NCBI GenBank assembly: GCA_021201755.1
Contig: JAJQEI010000022.1
Coordinates: 1-33,703, forward strand
Direction: 5' to 3'
From: Ruminococcus sp.
Lineage (GTDB): Bacteria; Bacillota; Clostridia; Oscillospirales; Ruminococcaceae
Length of the DNA: 33,703 nt
A program made the translations under genes and the position numbers. A model generated the notes under the pieces. It saw nothing but the letters and a program-made list of their open reading frames with translations. It ran no database searches and was not told the origin of the DNA. Positions 1 through 9,409 of the stretch are shown piece by piece. Numbering within the stretch: the first letter of the stretch is position 1; every line of letters begins with the position of its first letter.

Positions 1-320
1 GCAATTGTAGATGAATTAAAAAGGAAATTCTTGACGAAAATGGCTCGTTCACAATCACAATCGATTTCATTCTTTTTAAGCTTGTGCCAGTAAACGACAT
101 TGCAGAAATCGCAGACAAGTTCACGAGAAATGAAATCATGACATCGAATGAAATCAGACAGATTATTGGTATGAAACCTGTCGATGACACGAGCGCAGAT
201 GAATTGCGTAACAAAAATTTAAGTGCACCGTCTGCGTCTGAATCATCTGGTGTTTCTGAAATAGACGATGAAGAAAATCCCGTAGTAGAAGGAGGAAAAA
301 TTCAAAATGAAGCAATATGA
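1..320 (+). pseudogene. Phage portal protein, C-terminal part, frameshifted
   Basis: This is the 3' end of a portal gene; the rest lies outside the window. Frame 1 reads AIVDELKRKFLTKMARSQSQ from base 1, then loses the frame near positions 65-78. The portal pattern resumes in another frame as FKLVPVNDIAEIADKF and continues to the TGA at 318-320. The two pieces join in the order I expect for SPP1/HK97-type portal proteins, so a small deletion or indel at about 65-78 has broken the gene. The 3' end overlaps the protease start at 307 by 14 bases, which is normal for this operon. The portal would form the dodecameric DNA channel at the capsid vertex. The family call rests on the conserved 'RNEIMTSNEIRQIIGMKP' tail. 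Confidence 0.75.
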
Positions 321-2076
321 CTTTAGTGGATGGGCAACTCGAAATAATTTGAGGTGTTCAGACGGTTGTACCATCATGAAAGATGCATTCAAGCATGATG
401 ATGGACACACCGTTCCACTTGTGTGGAATCATCGGCATAATGAGCCGTTTGATGTTTTGGGTCATGCTGTGTTGGAAAACCGTGATGAAGGTGTATATGC
501 TTATTGTAAGCTGAACAATACGGAATCCGGAAAGACAGCAAAGCTGTTGATAGAGCATGGCGATGTATCAGCATTATCCATCTATGCAAATCAGCTGAAA
601 CAGAATGGCGGAAACGTATTGCATGGTGCGATTCGTGAAGTCAGTCTTGTACTGGCAGGTGCGAATCCTGGTGCATTTATCGATTCTATTCTGACCCATG
701 GCGAAACGTCTGAGGAAGAAGCTGTAATCTACACTGGTGAGGAGATTTCTATTTGTCATGCAGACGAAGAAAAGTCAGAAGAGGCAGAAGAATCCCCACA
801 AACAGATAAAAAAACACAACAGGAGGAAAAACCAAAAATGGCAAAGGAACAAACAAATAAGGCAAAGTCTGAAGATGAGGAAACCATTGCTGACGTGTTT
901 AATACATTGACTGAAAAGCAGAAGACTGTTGTCTACGCTTTGATTGGTCAGGCATTGAAAGACGCAACAAACAATAATGACGAGGAGGAAAAAGAAACCG
1001 TGAAGCATAATGTATTTGAAAGCAATGAAGGGAATGGCATGGACTATCTTACCCACTCTGAGATGGAAGCAATCATCTCGGATGGCAAGAAGTATGGCAG
1101 CCTAAAGGAAAGTATGCTGGCACATGGCATTGAGAATGTAGATTATCTGTTTCCAGATGTACAAGCACTGGACAAAACACCGCAGTTTATTACTCGCAAT
1201 CTAGATTGGGTAGAAAAAATAATGGACAGCGTACATCACACACCATTCAGCCGTATCAAGTCAGTATTTGCGGATTTGACAGAAGATGATGCACGTGCTA
1301 AGGGTTATGTGAAGGCAAACCAAAAGGCAGAGAAAGTTTTCAAACTTTTAAAGCGGACTACTACGCCGACTACTGTCTATAAAAAGCAGAAGTTAGAGCG
1401 AGATGATGTCGTTGACATTACTGATTTCGACGTGGTTGCCTGGCTGAAGACTGAAATGCGTTTAATGTTGGACGAAGAAATTGCAAGAGCAATTCTGATT
1501 GGTGACGGACGTTCTTCTTATAGCGACGATAAGATTGATGAATCTAGTATTCGTCCGATTTATAGTGACGCTGATTTGTTTATCATCAAGGCAGAAGTCA
1601 CTTACGATACAGATGCAACAGATGACACAAAGGCAAAAGCCTTCGAGTATGCAGCTGTTAAGGCGAGAAAGGATTATCGTGGTACTGGTAATCCGACACT
1701 GTTCACGACAGAAGAACAGCTGACCAATCTCTTGTTGCGAGAAGATACCCTTGGTCGTAAAATTTATACATCTGTTAATGAATTGGCAACGGCACTGCGT
1801 ATCAAGGAAATCGTAACCGTGGAAGCAATGAAAAACGCAACTCGTACAGATTCTGATTCTGGTACAACATATCAGGTACTTGGCATTATTGTTAATCCCA
1901 GTGATTACAATGTAGGTGCTGATAAGGGCGGTGCTGTCAATATGTTCGACGATTTCGACATCGATTATAACGCACAGAAGTATCTGATTGAAACTCGCTG
2001 CTCTGGTGCTTTGACAAAACCGTATTCTGCTATCGCTTTAGAGGTAGAAGCAGAGGATACTGAAGCAGCTGGCTAA
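307..2076 (+). CDS. Fused prohead protease / major capsid protein
   Basis: This 589-aa protein has an N-terminal HK97-type (U35) prohead protease of about residues 1-130. It includes a His motif (NHRHNEP) and a Ser in the segment DVSALSIYAN. A charged Glu/Lys-rich scaffold-like linker covers about 130-240, and an HK97-fold major capsid protein covers about 245-589. The fusion lets the scaffold and protease be cleaved away during head maturation. The start ATG follows GGAGG at 291-296, and the gene overlaps the portal tail. An internal ATG (KPKMAKEQ) after a GGAGGA stretch near 821-838 could start a separate capsid protein, as some phages do. Unlike most neighbours, this gene is uninterrupted and ends in TAA. 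Confidence 0.9.
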   Translation: MKQYDFSGWATRNNLRCSDGCTIMKDAFKHDDGHTVPLVWNHRHNEPFDVLGHAVLENRDEGVYAYCKLNNTESGKTAKLLIEHGDVSALSIYANQLKQNGGNVLHGAIREVSLVLAGANPGAFIDSILTHGETSEEEAVIYTGEEISICHADEEKSEEAEESPQTDKKTQQEEKPKMAKEQTNKAKSEDEETIADVFNTLTEKQKTVVYALIGQALKDATNNNDEEEKETVKHNVFESNEGNGMDYLTHSEMEAIISDGKKYGSLKESMLAHGIENVDYLFPDVQALDKTPQFITRNLDWVEKIMDSVHHTPFSRIKSVFADLTEDDARAKGYVKANQKAEKVFKLLKRTTTPTTVYKKQKLERDDVVDITDFDVVAWLKTEMRLMLDEEIARAILIGDGRSSYSDDKIDESSIRPIYSDADLFIIKAEVTYDTDATDDTKAKAFEYAAVKARKDYRGTGNPTLFTTEEQLTNLLLREDTLGRKIYTSVNELATALRIKEIVTVEAMKNATRTDSDSGTTYQVLGIIVNPSDYNVGADKGGAVNMFDDFDIDYNAQKYLIETRCSGALTKPYSAIALEVEAEDTEAAG

Positions 2077-2109
2077 TGCAATCAATAGCATATGGAGGAA
2101 AAATTCAAA

Positions 2110-2442
2110 ATGGCAAAATTTTATGGAAAAATCGGTTTCGCTGTAACAGTTGAAAACGCACCTGGTGTATGGGAAGAAAAAATTAAAGAGCGATTGTATT
2201 ATGGCGATTTTACGAGAAACACAGGAATGTATCAATCTTCTGCACAGCTCAATGATGATGTCAACGTTGCAAATGAAATCAGCATTGTAGCTGATCCATT
2301 TGTCAATGAGAATTTTTATGCTATGCGTTATCTTATTTTTATGGGTACGAAATGGAAGATTACAAAAGTCAAAGTGCAGTATCCATGACTGATATTGACG
2401 ATCGGAGGCGTATACAATGGGAACGAGACGAGAACTGCATGA
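2110..2442 (+). pseudogene. Head-tail connector-like protein, in-frame TGA at 2386-2388
   Basis: The gene starts at ATG 2110 (MAKFYGKIGF), preceded by GGAGG at 2095-2099; the upstream ATG at 2092 overlaps that ribosome site and is unlikely. After 92 codons it meets TGA, then continues in frame as LILTIGGVYNGNETRTA to a TGA at 2440-2442. From memory, relatives end in YPRLILTIGGVYN, so the TGA replaces an Arg codon (CGA to TGA is one transition). The next gene begins at 2417, inside the continuation, which is the overlap expected if the original stop was 2442. By position, between capsid and tail terminator, it is a connector or small head-tail joining protein. The family is recognised but the function is inferred. 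Confidence 0.65.
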
Positions 2443-2722
2443 AATATTGTGCGGCATACTCGGAAGCCGGAATGTATATTTTCAGCCACCGGAGTCATTA
2501 AAGATGCATTACCCCGCTATTGTGTATAACCGAAGTAATATCGCTAATCGGTTCGCTGATAACGGGGTTTATTCATCTTTAAAACAATACGAATTAACGG
2601 TGATTGATACGAATCCAGACAGTAAAATTCCAGATTTCGTGAATTTACTGCCGACGGCTAGATTCAATCGACATTACACATCGGATAATCTTAATCACGA
2701 TGTATTTACAATTTATTATTAA
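2417..2722 (+). CDS. Tail completion/terminator-like protein
   Basis: This 101-aa protein starts MGTRRELHEILCGILG and contains the core NVYFQPPESLKMHYPAIVY. It is a small phage protein found between connector and major tail protein in clostridial siphophages. By position it caps the tail tube or joins head to tail. GGAGGCG at 2404-2409 is the ribosome site. The gene is uninterrupted and close to the family's usual length of about 100 residues. It overlaps the preceding broken gene and is followed at 2736 by the major tail protein. The specific role is inferred from gene order. Confidence 0.7.
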   Translation: MGTRRELHEILCGILGSRNVYFQPPESLKMHYPAIVYNRSNIANRFADNGVYSSLKQYELTVIDTNPDSKIPDFVNLLPTARFNRHYTSDNLNHDVFTIYY

Positions 2723-2735
2723 CAGGAGGATTATT

Positions 2736-3389
2736 ATGTCAGCTCTTACATGGGATAATACCGGCGAACGTTTTTACGAAACTGGTGTGGACAGAGGCGT
2801 TTTGTATGTGATTCAGAACGGTACCTATCAAACAGGTGTGGCTTGGAATGGCTTGAGTTCCGTTAGTGAAAGTCCATCTGGTGGTGAAGCCAGTGCGATT
2901 TATGCAGATAACATTAAGTATTTGAATCTGATTTCAACAGAAGAATTTGGTGCGAGCGTTGAAGCCTACACTTATCCGGAGGAATTCGCAGCTTGTGATG
3001 GCTCTGCGGAAATTGCAACCGGCGTTATCATCGGGCAGCAAACACGTTTACACTTTGGTCTTTGTTACCGCACAATTATCGGTAATGACGTGGAATCCAA
3101 TGATTATGGTTACAAGATTCACATTGTTTATGACTGTCTAGCGTCTCCATCGGAAAAAGGTTATTCTACTGTCAATGACAGTCCAGAAGCCATCACATTC
3201 TCGTGGGAAATCAGTACTACACCTATTAATGTAGAAGGCTACAAGGCAATTGCAAACCTGATTATTGACTCGACGAAGGTCGACGCAGACAAACTTGCTG
3301 CTCTGGAGGAAATTCTGTACGGCAGCGAAACCACAGAACCCAGACTTCCCTTACCAGATGAGATTATTGAGCTGTTGTCTAATGGCTAA
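2736..3389 (+). CDS. Major tail tube protein
   Basis: This 217-aa protein starts at ATG 2736 (MSALTWDNTGERFYETGVDRG), 6 bases after AGGAGGA; an upstream in-frame ATG at 2700 lies inside the previous gene and has no ribosome site. The sequence has the beta-rich composition, GV[DE]RGVLY opening and YADNIKYL segment of siphoviral tail tube proteins, and it lies just before the chaperone pair and tape measure. It would polymerise into the hexameric-ring tail tube whose length is set by the tape measure. It is intact and ends in TAA. Confidence 0.85.
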   Translation: MSALTWDNTGERFYETGVDRGVLYVIQNGTYQTGVAWNGLSSVSESPSGGEASAIYADNIKYLNLISTEEFGASVEAYTYPEEFAACDGSAEIATGVIIGQQTRLHFGLCYRTIIGNDVESNDYGYKIHIVYDCLASPSEKGYSTVNDSPEAITFSWEISTTPINVEGYKAIANLIIDSTKVDADKLAALEEILYGSETTEPRLPLPDEIIELLSNG

Positions 3390-3440
3390 TAGCGATTAAT
3401 CCATCTATACATTCTAAATAAATTTATTTTCAAAAGGTCG

Positions 3441-3478
3441 GGAAATCGGATTAGAGTACGCCGATTTCCTTGACTTTT
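3441..3478 (+). terminator. Hairpin/attenuator after the major tail gene
   Basis: GGAAATCGG at 3441-3449 pairs perfectly with CCGATTTCC at 3461-3469 across an 11-base loop, followed by TTGACTTTTATTTTT. The T-rich tail suggests a partial terminator that would raise tail tube transcript relative to downstream tail genes. No experiment is implied; the stem alone is certain. Confidence 0.6.
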
Positions 3479-3505
3479 ATTTTTCACAAGAAAGAGGATA
3501 CGACT

Positions 3506-3868
3506 ATGTTAAAGAAAACCATTACTTATACTGATTACAATGGTACAGAGCGTACCGAAGATTATTACTTCAATCTGTCAAAAGCAGAACTGATTGAAAT
3601 GCAAGCGACAGCCAGTGGCGGATTGGAAGAAATGTATCAAAAGATTATTGCGAAACAGAATATTCCGGAAATCTACCGTATTTTCAAAGAGATCATCTTA
3701 AAATCTTATGGCGAAAAGAGTGTGGATGGAAAGTGATTTGTAAAATCGGAAGAAATGTCAACGGCTTTTACACAGACAGAGGCTTTCTCGGAATTGATTT
3801 CTGAATTTATGACGGATCCGGAAAAGGCATCGGAATTTGCAAACGGCATTATTTCGTCCATTAAGTAA
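3506..3868 (+). pseudogene. Tail assembly chaperone-like protein, in-frame TGA at 3734-3736
   Basis: The gene starts at ATG 3506 (MLKKTITYTDYNGTERTEDY) after AAGAGG. After 76 codons it meets TGA and then continues in frame as FVKSEEMSTAFTQTEAFSEL to TAA 3866-3868, giving about 120 residues. Family members I recall read DGRRFIKSEELSTAFAQTEA across this point, so TGA sits where Arg is usual. The product is the small protein between tail tube and tape measure that coats the tape measure during tail assembly (lambda G-like role). The next gene starts 4 bases after the restored stop, which supports the longer frame. Confidence 0.7.
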
Positions 3869-3872
3869 GGAA

Positions 3873-4415
3873 ATGCTGCAAATTACAATCCCCGCTACAG
3901 AGCAATGGAATCCTATTGAAGAATGTTTTACGAACACGAAAGAACAGATGTTACAACTGGAATATTCTCTTGTCTCAATTTCAAAATGGGAAATGAAGTG
4001 GCATAAGCCATTTTTGGGAAGAGAGGCAAAAACCCAAGAGGAAACATTGGATTATGTCAAATGCATGACTTTAACCCAAAATGTCAATCCGTCCGTTTAT
4101 CTGAATTTGACGAATTCGCACATGGAGAAAATTAGTCAATACATCGAAAATCCCATGACAGCAACGTGGTTTCGAGAAAATAAAAACAGGAGAAGCAGCC
4201 GAGAGGTTGTTACTTCTGAACTTATCTATTATTGGATGATTGCCTTGAATATACCGTTTGAATGTCAAAAATGGCATTTAAATCGTTTGCTGACACTCAT
4301 TCGAGTTTGTAATGAAAAGAATACATCACCGAAAAAGATGAGCAAACGACAACTGATGAGCCGTAATCGAGCTTTGAACGAAGCACGAAAAAAGCAGTGG
4401 CATTCCAATGGATGA
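3873..4415 (+). CDS. Second tail-assembly-chaperone-region protein
   Basis: This 180-aa protein starts at ATG 3873 (MLQITIPATEQWNPIEECF) with TAAGGAA just upstream. It belongs to the 'bacteriophage Gp15-like' type of protein that follows the first chaperone in clostridial siphophages. Its conserved core is YYWMIALNIPFECQKWHLNR, with a basic C-terminus (KKMSKRQLMSRNRALNEARKKQ). In other phages this slot is reached by frameshift fusion (G-GT); here it has its own start. It is uninterrupted and ends in TGA, so TGA acts as a normal stop here. Confidence 0.7.
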   Translation: MLQITIPATEQWNPIEECFTNTKEQMLQLEYSLVSISKWEMKWHKPFLGREAKTQEETLDYVKCMTLTQNVNPSVYLNLTNSHMEKISQYIENPMTATWFRENKNRRSSREVVTSELIYYWMIALNIPFECQKWHLNRLLTLIRVCNEKNTSPKKMSKRQLMSRNRALNEARKKQWHSNG

Positions 4416-4446
4416 TTTTTATAAATTGCAGGAAAGGAGCAGGCAT

Positions 4447-4824
4447 ATGATCTACTTTGAACAAAAGGGAGATTTCTCGAATACGAAGCGTTTTATGGAA
4501 AGGTTGAAAGAAATCGTAAAATGCAGCAATCTGGATGTATACGGAAAAAAAGGTGTGGCTGCTCTTTCAGCTGCAACACCAGTGGACACGGGATTGACTG
4601 CAAATTCCTGGAAATACGAAATCACGCACAACAAAGAATCGGCTACGATTTCTTTCACGAACACCAATATTCAAAATGGAGTACCTATTGCAGTCATTTT
4701 GCAATATGGACACGCAACACGAAATGGCGGTTAGGTACAGGGGAGAGATTACATCAATCCAGCCATTCAGCCAATATTTGATGAAATCGCAAAAGATGCT
4801 TGGAGGGAGGTTACCAAGAAATGA
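4447..4824 (+). pseudogene. HK97 gp10-like tail protein, in-frame TAG at 4732-4734
   Basis: ATG 4447 (MIYFEQKGDFSNTKRF) follows AAAGGAG at 4432-4438. The protein carries the gp10 hallmark ATPVDTGLTANSW and QYGHATRNGG. The frame stops at TAG, then continues as VQGRDYINPAIQPIFDEIAK to TGA 4822-4824. Family members usually have an aromatic residue between GG and V[QE]GRDYINPA; TGG to TAG would be one transition. The restored TGA overlaps the tape measure ATG (ATGA at 4821-4824), a classic coupled junction, so the full frame was clearly functional in the ancestor. Gp10-type proteins act at the head-tail interface. Confidence 0.75.
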
Positions 4825-7309
4825 GTTCTATGATAGATTCCAGAGTTGTAGAAATGAAATTTGATAATAAGAATTTCGAGTCCAATGTCAAAACCAGTAT
4901 GAACACACTGGACAAACTGAAACAAGGTTTGAATTTTTCTGGTGTGGCAGACAGCTTTGACGAGATTAGTTCTTCCGCAAAAAAAGTGGATTTTTCTACA
5001 TTAAGCGGTGCTGTCGAAACGGTACATCAAAAATTTTCTGCGATGGAAGTCGTTGCGATTATAGCTTTGGTAAACATCACGAATCAAGCAATTAATACTG
5101 GTGAACAGTTGATTAAATCTTTGTCAGTGGACAATATTGCTGCTGGATGGGAAAAGTTCACCGATAAAACACAATCTGTAGCTACATTGATTTCACAAGG
5201 ATATGACCTCGAAACAGTCAATGACCAGTTGGAACGGCTGAACTGGTATACAGATGAAACCAGCTATAACTTTACAGACATGGTTGCCAACATTGCAAAA
5301 TTCACTGCTTCCGGTCAGGATTTGGAAACCTCTGTAACAGCTATGGAGGGTATTGCAAACTGGGCGGCACTGTCTGGTCAAAACGCTACTACTGCAAGCA
5401 ATGCGATGTATCAGCTGGCACAAGCGATGAGTGCAGGCTATATGCGGCTGGAGGACTATAAATCCGTTCAAAACGCCTCTATGGATACGGAAGAATTTCG
5501 ACAAAAATGTATTGACGCTGGTGTTGCTTTGGGTACATTGCAGAAGAATTCTGATGGAACATACACCTCCATTGTGGATGGTGCGACCGAAAGCACATTC
5601 TCTCTTTCATCCTTTACAACAAGTTTAACGGAAGGTGCTTGGTTGACTTCTGACGTTATGATGGAAGTCTTCAATAATTATTCAAATGCTGTCGACCAGA
5701 TTTATGAGTATTCGGAAGAAAAGGGAATCACTGCTTCTGAAGCAATTGAAGAATTAGGTGACGAAGTTGACGAATTCGGATTGAAAGCGTTCAAAGCGGC
5801 ACAAGAAGCGAGAAGCTGGGCGGACGTTATTGATTCAGTAAAGGACGCTGTTAGTACAGGTTGGATGAATACCTTTGAAATCATCTTTGGTGATTACGAA
5901 GAAGCGACTGAACTTTGGACTGACTTAGCAAATGAACTCTATGATGTATTTGCAGAAGGCGGCAATAGTCGAAATGAACTGCTCACTGCGTGGAAAGGAC
6001 TCGGTGGCAGAGATGATCTGGTTGAGGCATTCTGGAATGTATTTTATGCAATCACAGACATTATCAATACAGTAAAAGACGCTTGGCATGACATCTTTCC
6101 GGCAACGACAGCAAAGCAGCTTTATTCTTTTACGGCGAAACTGAAAGAGTTAACTGAAAAATTCAAAATGAGTGATGAAACAGCCGAAAAATTGAAGGAC
6201 ACCTTTAAAGGACTGTTTTCTATACTGAAAATCGGGAAAACACTTCTCTCGGCAGTTTATCAGATTTTATCACCCTTATGGACGACATTGAACGATGGTA
6301 CAAATGGAGTTCTAAATTTGGCAAGTTCCCTTGGGAAGATGGTTACACGGTTTAGCGATGCACTGGAATCTTCTAAAAAATTTGCAAAAATCGTAGAACG
6401 GCTGCAATCTGTCGTGAAAGTACTCGCTGATTATATTTCCAACTTTTTCGATCATGCTTTATATTATTACTATTCCGGCGGAAGTGGATTATCTGGCGTT
6501 TTAAACGTTCTATGCGGTTCATTTCGTGATTTGGCAGAAATGGTTCTGGATGCAATCGAAGCTTTAACAGGGTTCGATTTGTCTGGTGTAAAAGATAGCG
6601 TAAGTGATACTGTCGGTATATTACAGGAAAAAGCAATTCCGATATTCCAAACTGTATGCGACACAATCTCTGACTTTATCCGAAGATTTACTGGAGGAAT
6701 CGATGCTTCACCTTGGATGCTTGTGAAAAAAGCTGTCCAAAAAGTAGTACAGATATTAAAAAAGCTATGGACCATCATGGGCAAAGTCTTATCCATTGCT
6801 GGTTCTATGGCATCCGCTGTAATTTCTGCATTTACTGGAATGGGCGAAGCTTTGGAAGAGTGCAACATACTTCAAATTTTGGGAAAAATTTGGGACGCAT
6901 TATGCGTTGTAGGGAAAGCGGTAGTTACAGTCATTGACGGATTGCTGGATGGTATCTTCAGTAAGCTTGGGAACGGAGAATTTGTAGATCTGATTGACTT
7001 ATTAAATAGTCTTTTAACAGGCGGATTGATTGTTTCACTGATTAAATTTATCCGTAATCTTAAAAGTACTGCTTCGGGACTTGTCGATAGTATTTTAGGT
7101 GTCTTAGATTCCCTCAGTTGTGCATTAGACACTTGGAAAAATGGCAAAAATGCACAGACTTTACTTACAATAGCAAGTTCCGTCATGATTATGGTTGTGG
7201 CTTTAAAAATCTTAGAGGGAATCGATTCTACGAGTTTACTCTATGGTCTTGCTGCACTCATGGCTGTTATTAAGGAGCTTTCCGCAGCAACCAATTTTAT
7301 TGATAAAAT

Positions 7310-8450
7310 GAATGTGAGAACGGGTGCTGCACTCGTTGAACTTGCAATTGCAATAGCCATTATTGCGTCTGCACTTAAATCTTTAGCGGAACTTAGCTGG
7401 TCTGGAATCGCAAAGGCTGTTGTGTCGCTAACAGCTATCATGTACGAAATTGTTGCGGCTGTAAAAATATTACAAATTTCAGATAAATCTTTAAAAAACA
7501 AAGTCGGAATCACAACTGGTACGATGCTTATTGAATTTGCCACAGCCATTCGCATTCTGGCATCGGCATTCAAATCTTTAGGAGAATTAAGTTGGTCAGA
7601 GATTGAAAAAGCCGTCGTATCGTTTACTGTTATTATGACTGAAATTGTCGGTGCTGTGACGATTTTGCGTATCTCGGACGAATCACTCGGGAGCAAAGTC
7701 GGAATCACAACAGGTACTATGCTCATCGAATTTGCCATGGCGATTCAAATATTGGCTTCTGCATTTCGTTCTTTATTATCTCTCAATTGGGAAGAAATTT
7801 CAAAATCGGTTGTTTCTCTAACAATAATTCTGGGTGAGATTACAGCAGCAGTTAAGATATTACAGTACACTGGAAAAACGGATAAGCCAGAATTTCTGAA
7901 TGAAACTGGAGTTAGTGTTGGACTCATGCTAATTGAGTTTGCCGCTGCGATCCAAATAATGTCTTCTGCTTTTCGTTCGTTCTCTAGTATGAACTGGGAG
8001 GACATTGGAAAGGCAGCATTGGCATTTACAGTTGTTTTGGGTGAGATTACGGCAGCTGTCAAGATATTACAGTATTCTGGTAAATCTTTTGGCAATGATG
8101 TTGGCGTTTCAACTGGGCTTATGCTTATCGAACTTGCCGCCTCATTGGAAATCATTGTTGACGTGGTAAAAAAGCTTGCAGATATTGATGCAAACGGTAT
8201 AAGCAAGAGCCTCGTTGTGCTAGGTGTAATTCTTGCGGAACTAGCTGCGTTTACTGTCATTGTAAGTGGTTCAAAGAACATGATGTTAATTGCTACCTCT
8301 ATGGTAATCATGGGCGTGGCACTGGAGGTTATTGCGGATGTTATCGAAAAGTTAGCCGCAATTAAGCAAAAAAGTTTGGCACAAAGTTTAGTAGTTTTAG
8401 CCGGTACATTTGTTGTATTAGCAGTTGCAGCAAACCTACTCTCTGGTTCG
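7310..8450 (+). repeat. Hydrophobic repeats in the tape measure
   Basis: Units of roughly 55-60 residues carry the motifs TGTMLIEFA, ILASAFKSL, LSW.EI.K and AAVKILQ. The clearest copies start near 7310, 7505, 7695, 7905 and 8095, with weaker ones to about 8450. They are Ala/Ile/Leu-rich amphipathic helices, as in the membrane-active part of long tape measures. Confidence 0.75.
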
Positions 8451-9409
8451 GTTGGGATAATTCTTGCACTGTCCGCAGCACTTGTGCTTCTTGGTGCTGG
8501 TCTCACATTAATTGGTGTAGGTGTTACAGCAATTTCTGTAGGAATCAGTTCCCTAGGAGCATCTCTGACTGTTGCCGTAACTGGAATTGTTGCGAGCATC
8601 CTAATTCTTGTAGAAGGACTTGCTTCTCTCATTCCAATCGGTCTGCGAATCACCAAGGAATGGATCACTGGTATTTGTGAAGTAATTGTAGAATCCGTTC
8701 CTGCAATCGGCGAGGCAATCAAGGCAATTGTACTGACTGTATGTGATGTAGTGGACGAATGTGCACCGCAATTAATTTCAACAATACTAACCTTGCTTCT
8801 AACTTTGTTCGATGCCTTGGCAGAATATGCACCACAGATTGTAGATAAACTTGTTACTTTTCTAATTGGTGTTATCGATACATTAACGGCAAAAGTGCCA
8901 GAGCTTATTGATTCTATTGCTAATCTTATTAATGCATTTGTTCATGCGATTATGGAACAACTTGAAAAAATTGACACTAGTACTTTGATACAAAGTATCG
9001 CTGTCGTGGGAATGGTTGCAGCATTGATGTATGCGTTAAGTGGATTAGGTTCACTTTTGGGACCAGCGATGGTTGGTGTTTTGGCGGCAGGTGTAATCAT
9101 TGCAGAAATCGCATTGGTTTTGGCAGCAATCGGCGGACTTAATCAAATTTCTGGATTGCAGTGGCTGATATCCGAAGGCAGTGATTTGCTGGAAGCAATT
9201 GGCGTTGCAATTGGTCAGTTTATCGGTGGTATTGCTGACGGTATTATGACTGGTATTACTGAACAGTTTGGAGAAATTGGCACAGATTTGTCGGAATTTA
9301 TGGAGAATGCACAGCCGTTTATCGATGGTGCATCTTCCATTAACGCATCCATGCTGGATGGTATTACGGCGTTAATGAAAGCAATTCTGTTATTGACTGT
9401 GGCTGATAT

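Noticed and set aside
7745..8722. Long antisense frame (325 codons) and similar - strand frames at 9215-9739 and 10433-11083
   Set aside because: They mirror the codon pattern of the repetitive tape measure, lack ribosome sites and have low-complexity Ser/Ala/Ile composition.
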